Source: Pseudonocardia kunmingensis (GTDB taxonomy: Bacteria > Actinomycetota > Actinomycetes > Mycobacteriales > Pseudonocardiaceae). From it: DNA of 64,000 nt. Made by a program: the position numbers and the translations under genes. Below the pieces are notes generated by a model, which was given only the letters and a program-made list of their open reading frames with translations, had not been told where the DNA came from and searched no databases. Positions 19,027 through 28,592 of the stretch are shown here, piece by piece. Positions within the stretch are counted from its first letter, which is position 1; every line of letters starts with the position of its first letter. Location of the stretch: contig NZ_VFPA01000001.1 of assembly GCF_006716445.1 (NCBI RefSeq), forward strand, positions 1,984,001-2,048,000, in the 5' to 3' direction.

Positions 19027-19479
19027 TCAGGCGATCGCGCGGACCGTCTCCCACGTCGCCGCGAAGCCCGGGTGCAGCGGGAGCTCACCGAGCTCGTCGG
19101 CCTGCACCCAGCGGACCTCCAGCGTCTCGCCGGTCAGGCCGGTCGGCAGCACGGCCGTACGGGCGCGGCCGACGACCGTGGTGTAGGACCAGCCGCCGTG
19201 GTCGTCGACGTGCCGGCCGGTCACCTCGTACGCGTCGGCGGCGAGGCCCGCCTCCTCGGAGGCCTCGCGCCGGGCGGCCTGCTCGGCCGACTCCGCACGG
19301 TTGCGGGCGCCACCGAGCAGGCCCCAGGTGCCGCCGTGGTGGCTCCAGAGCGCGCGGTGCTGCAGCAGCACCAGGTCGTGGTGCCACAGCAGCAGGCCCG
19401 CGGCACCGTAGAGCCCCCAGTGCCGGTGGCCGAGGGCGCACTGGGCCCAGCCGTCGCCGTCGCCCCGGAAATGCACCAC
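19027..19479 (-). CDS. NUDIX hydrolase
   Basis: A 150-residue nucleoside-diphosphate-X pyrophosphohydrolase. The NUDIX box reads GARNRAESAEQAARREASEE then AGL, with the G, E, REASEE and G positions all present. The core (GAAGLLLWHHDLVLLQHRAL) resembles NTP-cleaning enzymes, but the substrate cannot be called. It follows ahcY on the same strand, 40 bp away. Its GTG start codon lies inside a 12-bp hairpin stem (19474-19506), which may limit translation. The 160-bp stretch between its end and the MarR gene shows no clear gene. Confidence 0.88.
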   Translation of the reverse strand: MVHFRGDGDGWAQCALGHRHWGLYGAAGLLLWHHDLVLLQHRALWSHHGGTWGLLGGARNRAESAEQAARREASEEAGLAADAYEVTGRHVDDHGGWSYTTVVGRARTAVLPTGLTGETLEVRWVQADELGELPLHPGFAATWETVRAIA

Positions 19480-19506
19480 CCCGCCACACTATGCGGCGGG
19501 GTGGTG
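19474..19506 (-). terminator. Hairpin after ahcY that includes the NUDIX start codon
   Basis: CACCACCCCGCC (19474-19485) pairs perfectly with GGCGGGGTGGTG (19495-19506) across a 9-nt loop. It begins 13 bp beyond the ahcY stop and contains the GTG start of the NUDIX gene at 19479. It could end the ahcY transcript, hide the NUDIX start, or both. Confidence 0.55.
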
Positions 19507-19519
19507 AGAGGGCGAGGCG

Positions 19520-21019
<1,500 letters not shown>

Positions 21020-21179
21020 GGGGTGGTTACGCCTCCTCGATGGGCTGGTGCGGCGGGCCACGCTACTCGGTGCGCGAGGGCCCGCCGGGGTGGGTGGAGC
21101 AGTGAGGACGGCGTGCGGCGGCGCCGCCGGTTGCGGCGGAACGCGGGGTGCACCGGGCTGCCCTCCTCGTGCGAGTGGC

Positions 21180-21265
21180 AGGCGCCCTTGTTGCGTGCAA
21201 CGGCCTGGTCATCGAGCGTGGCGGGGCCCGGGTGCGGGCAGCCCGTCGCAGCGCCTCTCGAGACC
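21180..21265 (-). promoter_or_regulatory. Probable S-adenosylhomocysteine (SAH) riboswitch
   Basis: Read on the minus strand, the ahcY leader has the layout of the SAH riboswitch aptamer. P1 is GGUCUCGAG (21265-21257) with CUCGA-U-GACC (21216-21207), nine pairs with one bulged U. The conserved GCGCUGC follows directly (21254-21248). A GC-rich P2 hairpin comes next, then CCACGCUC (21221-21214; consensus CCAGGCUC, one change). The pseudoknot pairs AGGCGC (21256-21251) with GCGCCU (21185-21180), and AAGG precedes the latter much as AACGG does in the consensus. It sits about 160 nt upstream of the ahcY start. In known cases SAH binding turns ahcY on. Found by eye; a covariance-model score would decide. 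Confidence 0.72.
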
Positions 21266-21285
21266 GACTACGCGATTGCCCCTCC

Positions 21286-21315
21286 AGCATCGCCATCGGC
21301 GGTCGACGCTGTCAA
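21286..21315 (-). promoter_or_regulatory. Promoter of ahcY
   Basis: On the minus strand a perfect -35 TTGACA (21315-21310) is followed after 18 bp by GATGCT (21291-21286), three of six matches to TATAAT including the A at position 2 and final T. The start would be near 21279, about 14 nt before the first base of the riboswitch P1 stem. The rest of the 332-bp gap (21020-21351) is GC-rich leader without a gene. Confidence 0.55.
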
Positions 21316-21351
21316 CCGCGCGGCGACACGACACACACCGCGCGGCGGCCG

Positions 21352-22638
21352 TCAGCCCAGCAGGTGGTCGCGCAACAGCGACTCGGCCGCGCTCGTGCGG
21401 CCGCGGGCCGCGAGCAGCCCCGCCGGCACCACCGCGAAGTCGGCGTCCACCACGATCGGCACGCCCGCGAGCGCGGGAGCGAGCACCGGGTCGGCGCGCA
21501 GGGTGGCCGCCACGGCCGCGAGCCCGCCCGCGCGGTCGCGCTGGCGGAACACCCCGCCCGACAGCACCACGAGGCCCAGGTCGCGCCCGGCGTCGTCGTG
21601 CACGCGCAGGTGCCGGCGGACCGCGACCACGGCGGCCACCGCGGCGACGCGGCGGTCCTCCGCGGCGCTGCCGGGATCGCGCGGCACGTAGCCCACCTCG
21701 CTCGCCATCCGGGCGACCGTGGGGCCGAGCAGGTCGGCCTCCACGGGGTCGACGATGCCCTCGGCCTGCCCCTCCACCAGCACCCCACCGGCGGCGGCAC
21801 GGACGCCGAGGTCGCCCTCGACGGTGCGGACGGCGGCCTCGGTCCCCGCCGAGGAGTGGACGTCGGTGGTGGCGCACCCGACGTCGACGACCAGCGCGCG
21901 GGCGTCGCAGATGCGCGCGAGCTCCCCGGCCGCGTGCCCCACCGCGTCGGGGGTGACCACGCGGACGAGCTTGCGGAACCGGGGTGCGACCGCGGGGCCG
22001 CGGCCGCCGATGGCGTGGCGGCGGTACAGCTCGGCGAGCGCGGCGCGCGCCGGGCCCGGCACCACCTCTCCCCGGCGCGGCAGGACGTTGTCGCAGCTGA
22101 CCACCCGGCGCCCGGTGGCGCGCAGCAGCGCGAGGGCGTCGTCGTGCGCCGCGGCGTTGCCCGCGAGCACGATCGGGTGCCGGATCCTGGCCCTGGCCAA
22201 CCGGCCGGCGTTGTGCAGCAGCCCGGCCGGGTCGTCGCCGTCGGACCCGCCCACCAGCAGCACGACGCCGGGGCGGGCGCTGCGCAGCGACCGCACGTCG
22301 GCGGGCTCGAGCGGGCCGGCGTGGACGTGCACGACGTGCGCCCCCGCCGTGACGGCCACGCGGTGCCCCGCCTCGGTCGCCGAGAGCCGCTCCGAGCCGA
22401 CCACGGCGAGCCGCAGGCCACCGCCCGCCGACGAGCAGGCCAGCAGCTCGGGCTCCCCGCCGGAGCCCGCCGCGGACACGGCGCGGACGGCGGCGTCCAT
22501 GCCCGCGAGCACGTCACCGGTGGTCGTGGGGTGCTCCGCGAAGCCGGCCAGCGCGCCGTCGGGGTGCACGAGCACGGCCTTGGTCCACGTGGAACCCACG
22601 TCGAGGCAGACCGATGCGGCCTGGTCGGTGGGCGTCAC
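21352..22638 (-). CDS. GlmL/MutL-family ATPase (glutamate-mutase reactivase-like)
   Basis: A 428-residue member of the MutL/GlmL family (ASKHA ATPase fold), which in clostridia accompanies coenzyme-B12 glutamate mutase and is thought to repair or load it. Visible motifs are the phosphate-1 loop CLDVGSTWTKAVLV, LLVGGSDGDDPAGLLHNA, VVDVGCATTDVHSSAGT (second phosphate loop) and LVVLSGGVFRQRDRA (adenosine site). No glutamate mutase S or E subunit gene is in the window, so it is an orphan here. The GTG at 22638 is preferred to a TTG at 22695 because homologues start near VTPTDQAASVCLDVGS. Confidence 0.8.
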   Translation of the reverse strand: MTPTDQAASVCLDVGSTWTKAVLVHPDGALAGFAEHPTTTGDVLAGMDAAVRAVSAAGSGGEPELLACSSAGGGLRLAVVGSERLSATEAGHRVAVTAGAHVVHVHAGPLEPADVRSLRSARPGVVLLVGGSDGDDPAGLLHNAGRLARARIRHPIVLAGNAAAHDDALALLRATGRRVVSCDNVLPRRGEVVPGPARAALAELYRRHAIGGRGPAVAPRFRKLVRVVTPDAVGHAAGELARICDARALVVDVGCATTDVHSSAGTEAAVRTVEGDLGVRAAAGGVLVEGQAEGIVDPVEADLLGPTVARMASEVGYVPRDPGSAAEDRRVAAVAAVVAVRRHLRVHDDAGRDLGLVVLSGGVFRQRDRAGGLAAVAATLRADPVLAPALAGVPIVVDADFAVVPAGLLAARGRTSAAESLLRDHLLG

Positions 22639-22757
22639 GACGAACGAGCGTAACCGCTGGTGGCTCCGACGGCTGCGCGTCGCGTCGATGGTCAAGCCAC
22701 CCGTCCGGAGGTAACTTCCGCATGACGCACGGCACAGTCGCCGACAGGAGGCCCCTG

Positions 22758-24419
22758 ATGCTCGGACTCATGCAGGACCGACCGCTCGCCCTGCCGCACG
22801 TCTTCCACCGGGCCGAGCAGTACTTCGGGCACAAGACGATCGTCACCGCGGGCGCAGCGGGCGAGACCCGGACCACCGTGGCCGAGTGGGCGCAGCGGGT
22901 GCGGCGGCTCGCCACCGTCCTCGACACGCTCGACGTGAGCGCGGACGGGCGTGTCGGGACCTTCTGCTGGAACACCGGCCGGCACCTCGAGCTGTACCTG
23001 GCCGCGCCCTGCACCGGACGCGTGCTGCACACGTTGAACATCCGGCTGTTCCCCGAGCAGCTGGTCTACGTGGCCAACCACGCCGAGGACGAGGTGGTGT
23101 TCGTCGACCGGTCGCTGCTGCCGCTGCTCTGGCCGCTGGTGGACAAGCTGGAGACCGTACGGCACGTCATCGTGATCGACGACGGCGCCGACACCGAGGT
23201 GCCGGTCGACCCGCGCGTGCACGACTACGAGGAGCTCATCGGCGCAGCCGCCCCGTTCGAGGGCACGTTCGTCATCGAGGACGAGAACACCGCCGCGGCC
23301 ATGTGCTACACCTCCGGGACCACCGGCAACCCGAAGGGCGTGGTCTACAGCCACCGCTCCGCGGTCCTGCACTCGCTGATCACCCTGATCGTCGACGGGG
23401 CGGCGCTGTCCGAGCGCGACGTGGTGCTGCCGGTGGTCCCGATGTTCCACGCCAACGCGTGGGGCCTGCCCTACGGCTGCCTGCTCGCCGGCTCCGACCT
23501 GGTGTTCCCCGGTCCGAACATGAACCCGCAGGCGATAGCCGGGCTCCTGGAACGCCACCGCGTCACCGTCACCGGCGGTGTCCCCACCATCTGGATGGGG
23601 ATGCAGCCACTGCTCGCGCAGCACGACCTGAGTGCGCTGCGGACGATCCTGTGCGGCGGGTCGGCCGTGCCGAAGGCGCTGTCGGAGGCCTACCGGGAGG
23701 CGATCGGGGTGCCGATGCTGCACGCGTGGGGCATGACCGAGACCAGCCCGATCGCCACCATGTCCACGCCCCGCACCCAGCACGACCCGCTCACCGAGGC
23801 CGAGCGCGCCGACGTCCGCGCGCGCCAGGGCCAGGCCGTGCCGCTGGTCGACCTGCGCCTCGTCGACCCGGGCACGGGCGAGCCGCAGCCGTGGGACGAC
23901 ACGGCCACCGGCGAGATCCAGGCGGCGGGCCCGTGGATCGCCGCCGAGTACTACCGCGGCGAGGGCGGCGGCGCCCAGTTCACCGACGACGGCTGGCTGC
24001 GCACCGGCGACGTCGCCGCGGTCGACCGCTACGGCTTCGTCCGGCTCGTCGACCGGACGAAGGACCTCATCAAGTCCGGCGGCGAGTGGATCGGGTCCGT
24101 CGAGCTGGAGAACGAGATCATGGCGCACCCGAAGGTCGCCGAGGCCGCCGTCATCGCGATCCCGCACGAGAAGTGGGTCGAGCGCCCGCTCGCGTGCGTG
24201 GTCGTCAAACCGGGCGAGACGCTCACCGCGGACGAGGTCATCGCCCACCTGGAGCCGCGCGTCGCGAAGTGGTGGCTCCCCGATGCGGTGGAGTTCATCG
24301 ACGAGGTGCCCAAGACCAGCGTGGGCAAGTTCTCCAAGAGGACACTTCGTGAGAAGTTCGGTGGCTACCAGGTGACCGGTCCCGGACCGGCGAGCACGAC
24401 CGACGACGGCAGGACATGA
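22758..24419 (+). CDS. Medium/long-chain fatty acid-CoA ligase (AlkK/FadD type)
   Basis: Adenylates a fatty acid and transfers it to CoA. A 553-residue acyl-activating enzyme with P-loop A3 YTSGTTGNPKGVVYSHRS, gate region MFHANAWGLPYG, A5 LHAWGMTETSPIATMS, A7 GWLRTGDVAAVDRYG, A8 VDRTKDLIKSGGEWIGSVEL and the terminal catalytic Lys in KTSVGKFSKRTL. ATG 22758 is preceded by AGGAGG at 7 nt; a second start at 22722 with GGAGG is possible. Its stop overlaps the next gene by 4 bp (ATGA), so they form an operon. Confidence 0.92.
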   Translation: MLGLMQDRPLALPHVFHRAEQYFGHKTIVTAGAAGETRTTVAEWAQRVRRLATVLDTLDVSADGRVGTFCWNTGRHLELYLAAPCTGRVLHTLNIRLFPEQLVYVANHAEDEVVFVDRSLLPLLWPLVDKLETVRHVIVIDDGADTEVPVDPRVHDYEELIGAAAPFEGTFVIEDENTAAAMCYTSGTTGNPKGVVYSHRSAVLHSLITLIVDGAALSERDVVLPVVPMFHANAWGLPYGCLLAGSDLVFPGPNMNPQAIAGLLERHRVTVTGGVPTIWMGMQPLLAQHDLSALRTILCGGSAVPKALSEAYREAIGVPMLHAWGMTETSPIATMSTPRTQHDPLTEAERADVRARQGQAVPLVDLRLVDPGTGEPQPWDDTATGEIQAAGPWIAAEYYRGEGGGAQFTDDGWLRTGDVAAVDRYGFVRLVDRTKDLIKSGGEWIGSVELENEIMAHPKVAEAAVIAIPHEKWVERPLACVVVKPGETLTADEVIAHLEPRVAKWWLPDAVEFIDEVPKTSVGKFSKRTLREKFGGYQVTGPGPASTTDDGRT

Positions 24420-25153
24420 CGACCGCACGACTGGTTCAACACCGCACGACGCCCACCCGCCCGAACATCGGCCCGCCGCTCACCGCGGCGCTGCCGAGCC
24501 CCGAGCTCGCCGCGCTGCGGATCGCCTACTCCGACATCGCGACGATCGTGGCCTCGATCGAGGAGGAGGACTCCTGGCTACCCACCCGGTGCACCGGGTG
24601 GGTGGTGCGCGACCTGCTCGTCCACCTGCTCGGTGACGTCCAGCGCGCGCTGGTCGCCCTGGCCACCCCGGCCGTGGGTCCACCCGACCGCGACGCCGTG
24701 ACGTGGTGGACGGGGGCCGAGCCGACCGACGACCCGGACTTCCGGGAACTGCGGAGCCTGCGCACGATCGCGAGCGCGTGGAACCTCGAGGACCTGGTCC
24801 GCACGTTCGTCGAGACGACGCGCGCGGTCGTCACGCTCGCCGGCCGGACCCCGCCCGAGGCGCTCGTCGCCACGCAGGGGCACGTGCTGCAGGTGGTCGA
24901 CCTCGTCACGACGCTCGCGGTGAAGGCCGCCGTGCACCACCTCGACCTCGTGGTGGAGCTGCGCCGTCCCGGCCCGCGGCCCGAGCCGCTCGCGCTGGTG
25001 CGCTGCACGCTGGACGCGCTGCTGGGCCACCCGGCCCCGCAGGACTGGCCCGACGAGCGCTGGGCCCTGCTCGGCACCGGTCGCGTACCGCCCGGGGGCG
25101 GTGAACGCCGAGCCCTGGGCCCGGCGGCCGCGCGCCTCCCGCTACTCGGCTGA
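24416..25153 (+). CDS. Mycothiol-dependent maleylpyruvate isomerase-like (DinB-fold) protein
   Basis: A 245-residue protein of the maleylpyruvate-isomerase N-terminal/DinB superfamily, four-helix bundles that in actinobacteria often use mycothiol and a metal. Typical segments are PTRCTGWVVRDLLVHLLGD (metal-ligand His in HLLGD), a central acidic stretch, and VKAAVHHLDLVVEL (paired His). The substrate is unknown. It overlaps the acyl-CoA ligase gene by 4 bp, implying a joint pathway, perhaps degradation or detoxification of an aromatic or fatty acid. Confidence 0.8.
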   Translation: MTTARLVQHRTTPTRPNIGPPLTAALPSPELAALRIAYSDIATIVASIEEEDSWLPTRCTGWVVRDLLVHLLGDVQRALVALATPAVGPPDRDAVTWWTGAEPTDDPDFRELRSLRTIASAWNLEDLVRTFVETTRAVVTLAGRTPPEALVATQGHVLQVVDLVTTLAVKAAVHHLDLVVELRRPGPRPEPLALVRCTLDALLGHPAPQDWPDERWALLGTGRVPPGGGERRALGPAAARLPLLG

Positions 25154-25206
25154 GGGCGGGGGGATTGCAGCAGAGCCACTTTCCTGCAGCCACGTAGTCT
25201 CCCGCC

Positions 25207-25830
25207 GTGGAGCTCCCGCGGGCCGGCACGATCACCTTCGCCGCGCTCGCGGTGGAGGTGCTCGCCGCCCCGCCGCGGTGCGGGCCCACGCGGCTGGTGT
25301 GCGTCGACGGGCCGTCGGGGTCGGGGAAGACGACGTTCGCCGCGCGGCTGGCCGCCGCGCTCGGCGGTTCGCCGGTGCTGCACATGGACGACATCTACCC
25401 GGGCTGGGACGGGCTCGCCGCCGCGGTCCCGCTGCTGCACGACCAGGTCGTCGGGCCACTGGCCGCGGGGCGGGCGGCCCGCTACCGGCCCTACGACTGG
25501 CACCGCGGCGAGTTCGCGCAGCCGCGTGCACTCGGCACACCGCCCGTGCTCGTCGTGGAGGGGGCCGGGAGCGGAGCACGCGAGGTCGCAGCCCGTGCCG
25601 TGCTGCTGGTCTGGATCGACGCCCCGCGCGACGAGCGGTACCGGCGCGGCATCGCCCGCGACGGCGACACCTACCGCCCGCACTGGGAGCGCTGGGCGCG
25701 CCAGGAGGCCGCCCACTTCGCCGAGGAGGGCACCGCCGAGCGCGCGGACTTCCGGGTCGACGGTGCGTCCGAGGTGCCGCACGACCCCGCGCGGGAGGTC
25801 GTCCTCGCGGCACCCGCCCCTGCCCGATGA
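25207..25830 (+). CDS. Uridine kinase-like P-loop NTPase
   Basis: A 207-residue kinase-like protein with Walker A DGPSGSGKTTFAARL, Walker-B-like VLHMDDIYPGWDG and LVVEGAGSGA, and a LID-like RDERYRRGIARDGDTYRPHW. This pattern fits actinobacterial uridine-kinase-family proteins of unknown substrate. It starts with GTG at 25207 after a 53-bp gap that contains a weak TGCAG/CTGCA inverted repeat, and is convergent with the SRPBCC gene. Confidence 0.82.
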   Translation: MELPRAGTITFAALAVEVLAAPPRCGPTRLVCVDGPSGSGKTTFAARLAAALGGSPVLHMDDIYPGWDGLAAAVPLLHDQVVGPLAAGRAARYRPYDWHRGEFAQPRALGTPPVLVVEGAGSGAREVAARAVLLVWIDAPRDERYRRGIARDGDTYRPHWERWARQEAAHFAEEGTAERADFRVDGASEVPHDPAREVVLAAPAPAR

Positions 25831-25912
25831 GCGCGCGCCCCGTCTCCGGCCACGCGCCCCGTCGACCCGGGAGCCTCGACCGACCCGGGGTGCGCCGCCT
25901 GCAGCCGCCGCG

Positions 25913-26683
25913 TCAGCGGCCGCTCGGCACGCGTTCCAGCCGCGCCACCAGGTCGGCGACCCGCGTGCGGTCGGCGGCCAGCGCCGCCTGCGGGTCGCCG
26001 CCCACGGTGTGCGTGAGCAGCAGCCGGGCGCCGTGCCCGGTGCCCTCCCGCAACTCCCAGCGCAGCCGGCCACCCTCGTCGGCGTCGTGCTCCAGCACGT
26101 GCCCGTGCGCGACGGCGCCCGCGGGCACGCCGGCCGTCAGCACCTCCCACACGGCGTCGGCGGGCCGGGTGAGCTGCCGCTCGTACCGCACCCGCCGGCC
26201 CTGCGCGTCCTCCTCGACGGCGCCGGCGTCGAGCCCGAACTGCGCGACGAAGCGCTCGTGCAGGGCGATGTCGTCGACGCCCGGGTCCTCGCCCGCGCGG
26301 CCGTCGAGCGCGAGGGCGAGCGCCACGATGCAGGTGTGCCAGCCCGCTCCGAAGCTCGCCGCGCCCGCGCGGTCGTCGAACGTGTGCAGCAGGACGAGGC
26401 GGGTACCGGCGCCGTCCGGGTGCAGTTCCCAGCGCAGGTGGTCCCCGCCCCAGGTGTAGGCGATGACGCGTGGCGGGTCCAGGTCCGTGACCACGCCGTC
26501 GTCGCCGAAGTCGAACGTGACGGCCCCGCCCACCCGCAGCTCGGGCGTCATCGCCCCGGGGAACCAGTCCGCGAGCCGCTCGGGCTCGGTCATCGCCCGC
26601 CACACCTTCTCCGGCGGGTGCCCCAGCCGCCGCTCCAGGCGCAACACCGCGCGGCCGCCGTCGGTCTGCAGGCTCTCGCTCAC
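25913..26683 (-). CDS. SRPBCC (AHSA1/START-like) domain protein
   Basis: A 256-residue protein. The N-terminal half is a complete AHSA1-type SRPBCC domain (HPPEKVWRAMTEPERLADWF; VIAYTWGGDHLRWELHP; GWHTCIVALALALDGR). The C-terminal half (RRVRYERQLTRPADAVWEVL onward) resembles a second, degraded SRPBCC copy. These domains bind hydrophobic ligands. The start overlaps the stop of the ArsR regulator gene by 4 bp (ATGA), the common ArsR-SRPBCC gene pair. The ligand is unknown. Confidence 0.85.
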   Translation of the reverse strand: MSESLQTDGGRAVLRLERRLGHPPEKVWRAMTEPERLADWFPGAMTPELRVGGAVTFDFGDDGVVTDLDPPRVIAYTWGGDHLRWELHPDGAGTRLVLLHTFDDRAGAASFGAGWHTCIVALALALDGRAGEDPGVDDIALHERFVAQFGLDAGAVEEDAQGRRVRYERQLTRPADAVWEVLTAGVPAGAVAHGHVLEHDADEGGRLRWELREGTGHGARLLLTHTVGGDPQAALAADRTRVADLVARLERVPSGR

Positions 26684-26991
26684 GTCTCCTCCTCAGCATC
26701 CTCGTCGAGGTGCCGTTCGAGGGCGTCCAAGCGGTCGGCCCACATCCACCGGTACGGCTCGAGCCACGCGTCGACCTCGCGCAGCGGGGCCGGGTCGATC
26801 TCGTACCAGCGGCGCTGGGCCTCGGCCCGCACCCGCACCAACCCCGCCTCGCGCAGCACCCGCAGGTGCTTGGAGGTGCCGGGCTGGCTCATGCCGAGCT
26901 CGGCGGTCAGCTCCCCGACCAGCCGCGGGCGCTCCCGCAGCAGGTCGAGGATGCGCCGGCGGACCGGCTCGGCGAGCACCTCGAACGTCAC
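26680..26991 (-). CDS. ArsR-family transcriptional regulator
   Basis: A 103-residue winged-helix repressor without metal-binding Cys pairs: VLAEPVRRRILDLLRERPRL, recognition helix MSQPGTSKHLRVLREAGLV and wing RVRAEAQRRWYEIDP. It belongs to the subgroup partnered with SRPBCC proteins, and the partner gene overlaps its stop. It begins with GTG at 26991, and a promoter just upstream (26998-27026) places the transcript start on or beside this GTG, so the message may be leaderless. Confidence 0.92.
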   Translation of the reverse strand: MTFEVLAEPVRRRILDLLRERPRLVGELTAELGMSQPGTSKHLRVLREAGLVRVRAEAQRRWYEIDPAPLREVDAWLEPYRWMWADRLDALERHLDEDAEEET

Positions 26992-26997
26992 GAGCCG

Positions 26998-27026
26998 AAC
27001 ATACCGAGCCAGCTATATAACCGCAA
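26998..27026 (-). promoter_or_regulatory. Promoter of the ArsR-SRPBCC operon
   Basis: On the minus strand TTGCGG (27026-27021) and TATGTT (27003-26998) are separated by exactly 17 bp. The spacer holds TATATAGC, an A/T-rich patch unusual for this genome that could be the ArsR operator. The start would fall at about 26991-26992, on the GTG start codon. Confidence 0.55.
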
Positions 27027-27031
27027 GGAAT

Positions 27032-28537
27032 CTACTTCTGGCGCTCCCGCCGCCCCAGCACCGAGTGCGACCGGCCGTAGGCGAAGTACACGACCACGCC
27101 CACGGCCATCCAGACGACGAACCGCAGCCAGGTCTCGACCGACAGGTTGATCATCAGCCAGACGCAGGCCAGCACGGCGAGGATCGGCACCAGCGGCACC
27201 AGCGGCGTGCGGAAGGCCCGCGGCAGGTCGGGCCGGGTGCGCCGCAGGACGACCACCCCGATCGACACCAGCACGAACGCGAACAGCGTGCCGATGTTGA
27301 CCATCTCTTCCAGCGTGCCCGCCGGGAAGAACGTGGCGACGATCGCCACCACGACACCGATCAGGACGGTGGCCCGCACCGGCGTGCCGCGCGACCCCGT
27401 GCGCGCGAACGAGCGCGGCAGCAGGCCGTCGCGCGACATCGCGAAGAACACCCGGATCTGCCCGAGGAGCATCACCATCACGACGGTGGTGAGCCCGGCG
27501 AGCGCGCCCACCGCGATGATCGTGGCCGCCCAGTCGACGCCGAGCGAGGCGAACGCCGTGGCCAGGGTGGCCCGGGTGCCGTCCTCCTGCGTCTGCAGGT
27601 CCGTGTAGGGGACCATGCCGGTGAGGACGAGCGCGACCGCGACGTAGAGCACCGTGACGATGGCGAGCGAGCCGAGGATGCCGCGCGGGAGCGACCGCTG
27701 CGGGTTGCGGGTCTCCTCCGCGGTCGTGGCGACGACGTCGAAGCCGATGAACGCGAAGAACACCAGCGACGCGGCCGCGAGCAGGCCGTAGATGCCGTAG
27801 GTGCTGCCGGCCTCGCCGCCGATGGCCGAGAGCAACGACTGCTGCAGCCCGCCGTCGGACTCCTCGCCCGCCGCCGCGGCAGGCGGGATGAAGGGCGAGT
27901 AGTTGGCGGCGTTGATGTAGGTGAAGCCGAGGATGATCACGAACAGCACGATCGCGACCTTGATCGTGGTGATCACGAGGCTGACCCGGCTCGAGAGCTT
28001 CGTGCCCAGCACCAGCAGGACGGTGAGCACGGCGATCAGCAGCAGGGCGCCCCAGTCGAAGGCGACGCCCCCGAGGTCCAGCGTGGTGGGCACCTCCGCC
28101 CCGAACTGGGAGAACACCGTGGCGAGGTACTGCGACCAGCCCTTCGCGACGACGGCGGCCGCCACCGCGAACTCGAGCACCAGGTCCCAGCCGATGATCC
28201 AGGCGATCAACTCGCCGAACGTGGCGTAGGAGAACGTGTAGGCGCTCCCGGCAACCGGCAGCGTGGAGGCGAACTCGGCGTAGCAGAGCGCGGCGAGCGC
28301 GCACGCGATCGCGGCCAGCACGAAGGCGAGCGAGACGGACGGCCCCGCCACGTCCCCCGCCGTGCTCGCGGCGAGCGTGAAGATGCCCGCGCCGACGACG
28401 ACCGCGACCCCGAAGACGATCAGGTCCCAGGTGGTCAGGTCTTTGCGGAGCTTGCTGTCCGGCTCGTCGGTGTCAGCGATCGACTGTTCCACCGACTTGG
28501 TGCGCATGATCCCGTTGCGGGTCTCGCGGAGGGCCAT
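27032..28537 (-). CDS. APC-superfamily amino acid permease (cationic amino acid transporter type)
   Basis: A 501-residue transporter with about 12-14 membrane spans. Family features are LTTWDLIVFGVAVVVGAGIF in helix 1, AGPSVSLAFVLAAIACALAA, and the helix-6 region LVFFAFIGFDVVATTAEETR followed by NPQRSLPRGILGSL. These resemble the YhdG/CAT group, which imports cationic or other amino acids. The ATG at 28537 was chosen because codons further upstream overlap the cation transporter gene. It lies 55 bp downstream of that gene on the same strand, so the two may be co-transcribed. Confidence 0.9.
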   Translation of the reverse strand: MALRETRNGIMRTKSVEQSIADTDEPDSKLRKDLTTWDLIVFGVAVVVGAGIFTLAASTAGDVAGPSVSLAFVLAAIACALAALCYAEFASTLPVAGSAYTFSYATFGELIAWIIGWDLVLEFAVAAAVVAKGWSQYLATVFSQFGAEVPTTLDLGGVAFDWGALLLIAVLTVLLVLGTKLSSRVSLVITTIKVAIVLFVIILGFTYINAANYSPFIPPAAAAGEESDGGLQQSLLSAIGGEAGSTYGIYGLLAAASLVFFAFIGFDVVATTAEETRNPQRSLPRGILGSLAIVTVLYVAVALVLTGMVPYTDLQTQEDGTRATLATAFASLGVDWAATIIAVGALAGLTTVVMVMLLGQIRVFFAMSRDGLLPRSFARTGSRGTPVRATVLIGVVVAIVATFFPAGTLEEMVNIGTLFAFVLVSIGVVVLRRTRPDLPRAFRTPLVPLVPILAVLACVWLMINLSVETWLRFVVWMAVGVVVYFAYGRSHSVLGRRERQK

Positions 28538-28592
28538 GACGCGCAACCTAACCGTCGCCCGCTGCTTCGGCCAGCCGGGCGAGGAGGAGGGG

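Noticed and set aside
18794-19054. 86-codon minus-strand frame between the MarR and NUDIX genes
   Set aside because: No ribosome site, Arg-rich composition and no similarity; treated as non-coding.
25154-25206. TGCAG/CTGCA inverted repeat before the uridine-kinase-like gene as a dispersed element
   Set aside because: The arms are only 5-6 bp and no second copy was seen in the window.
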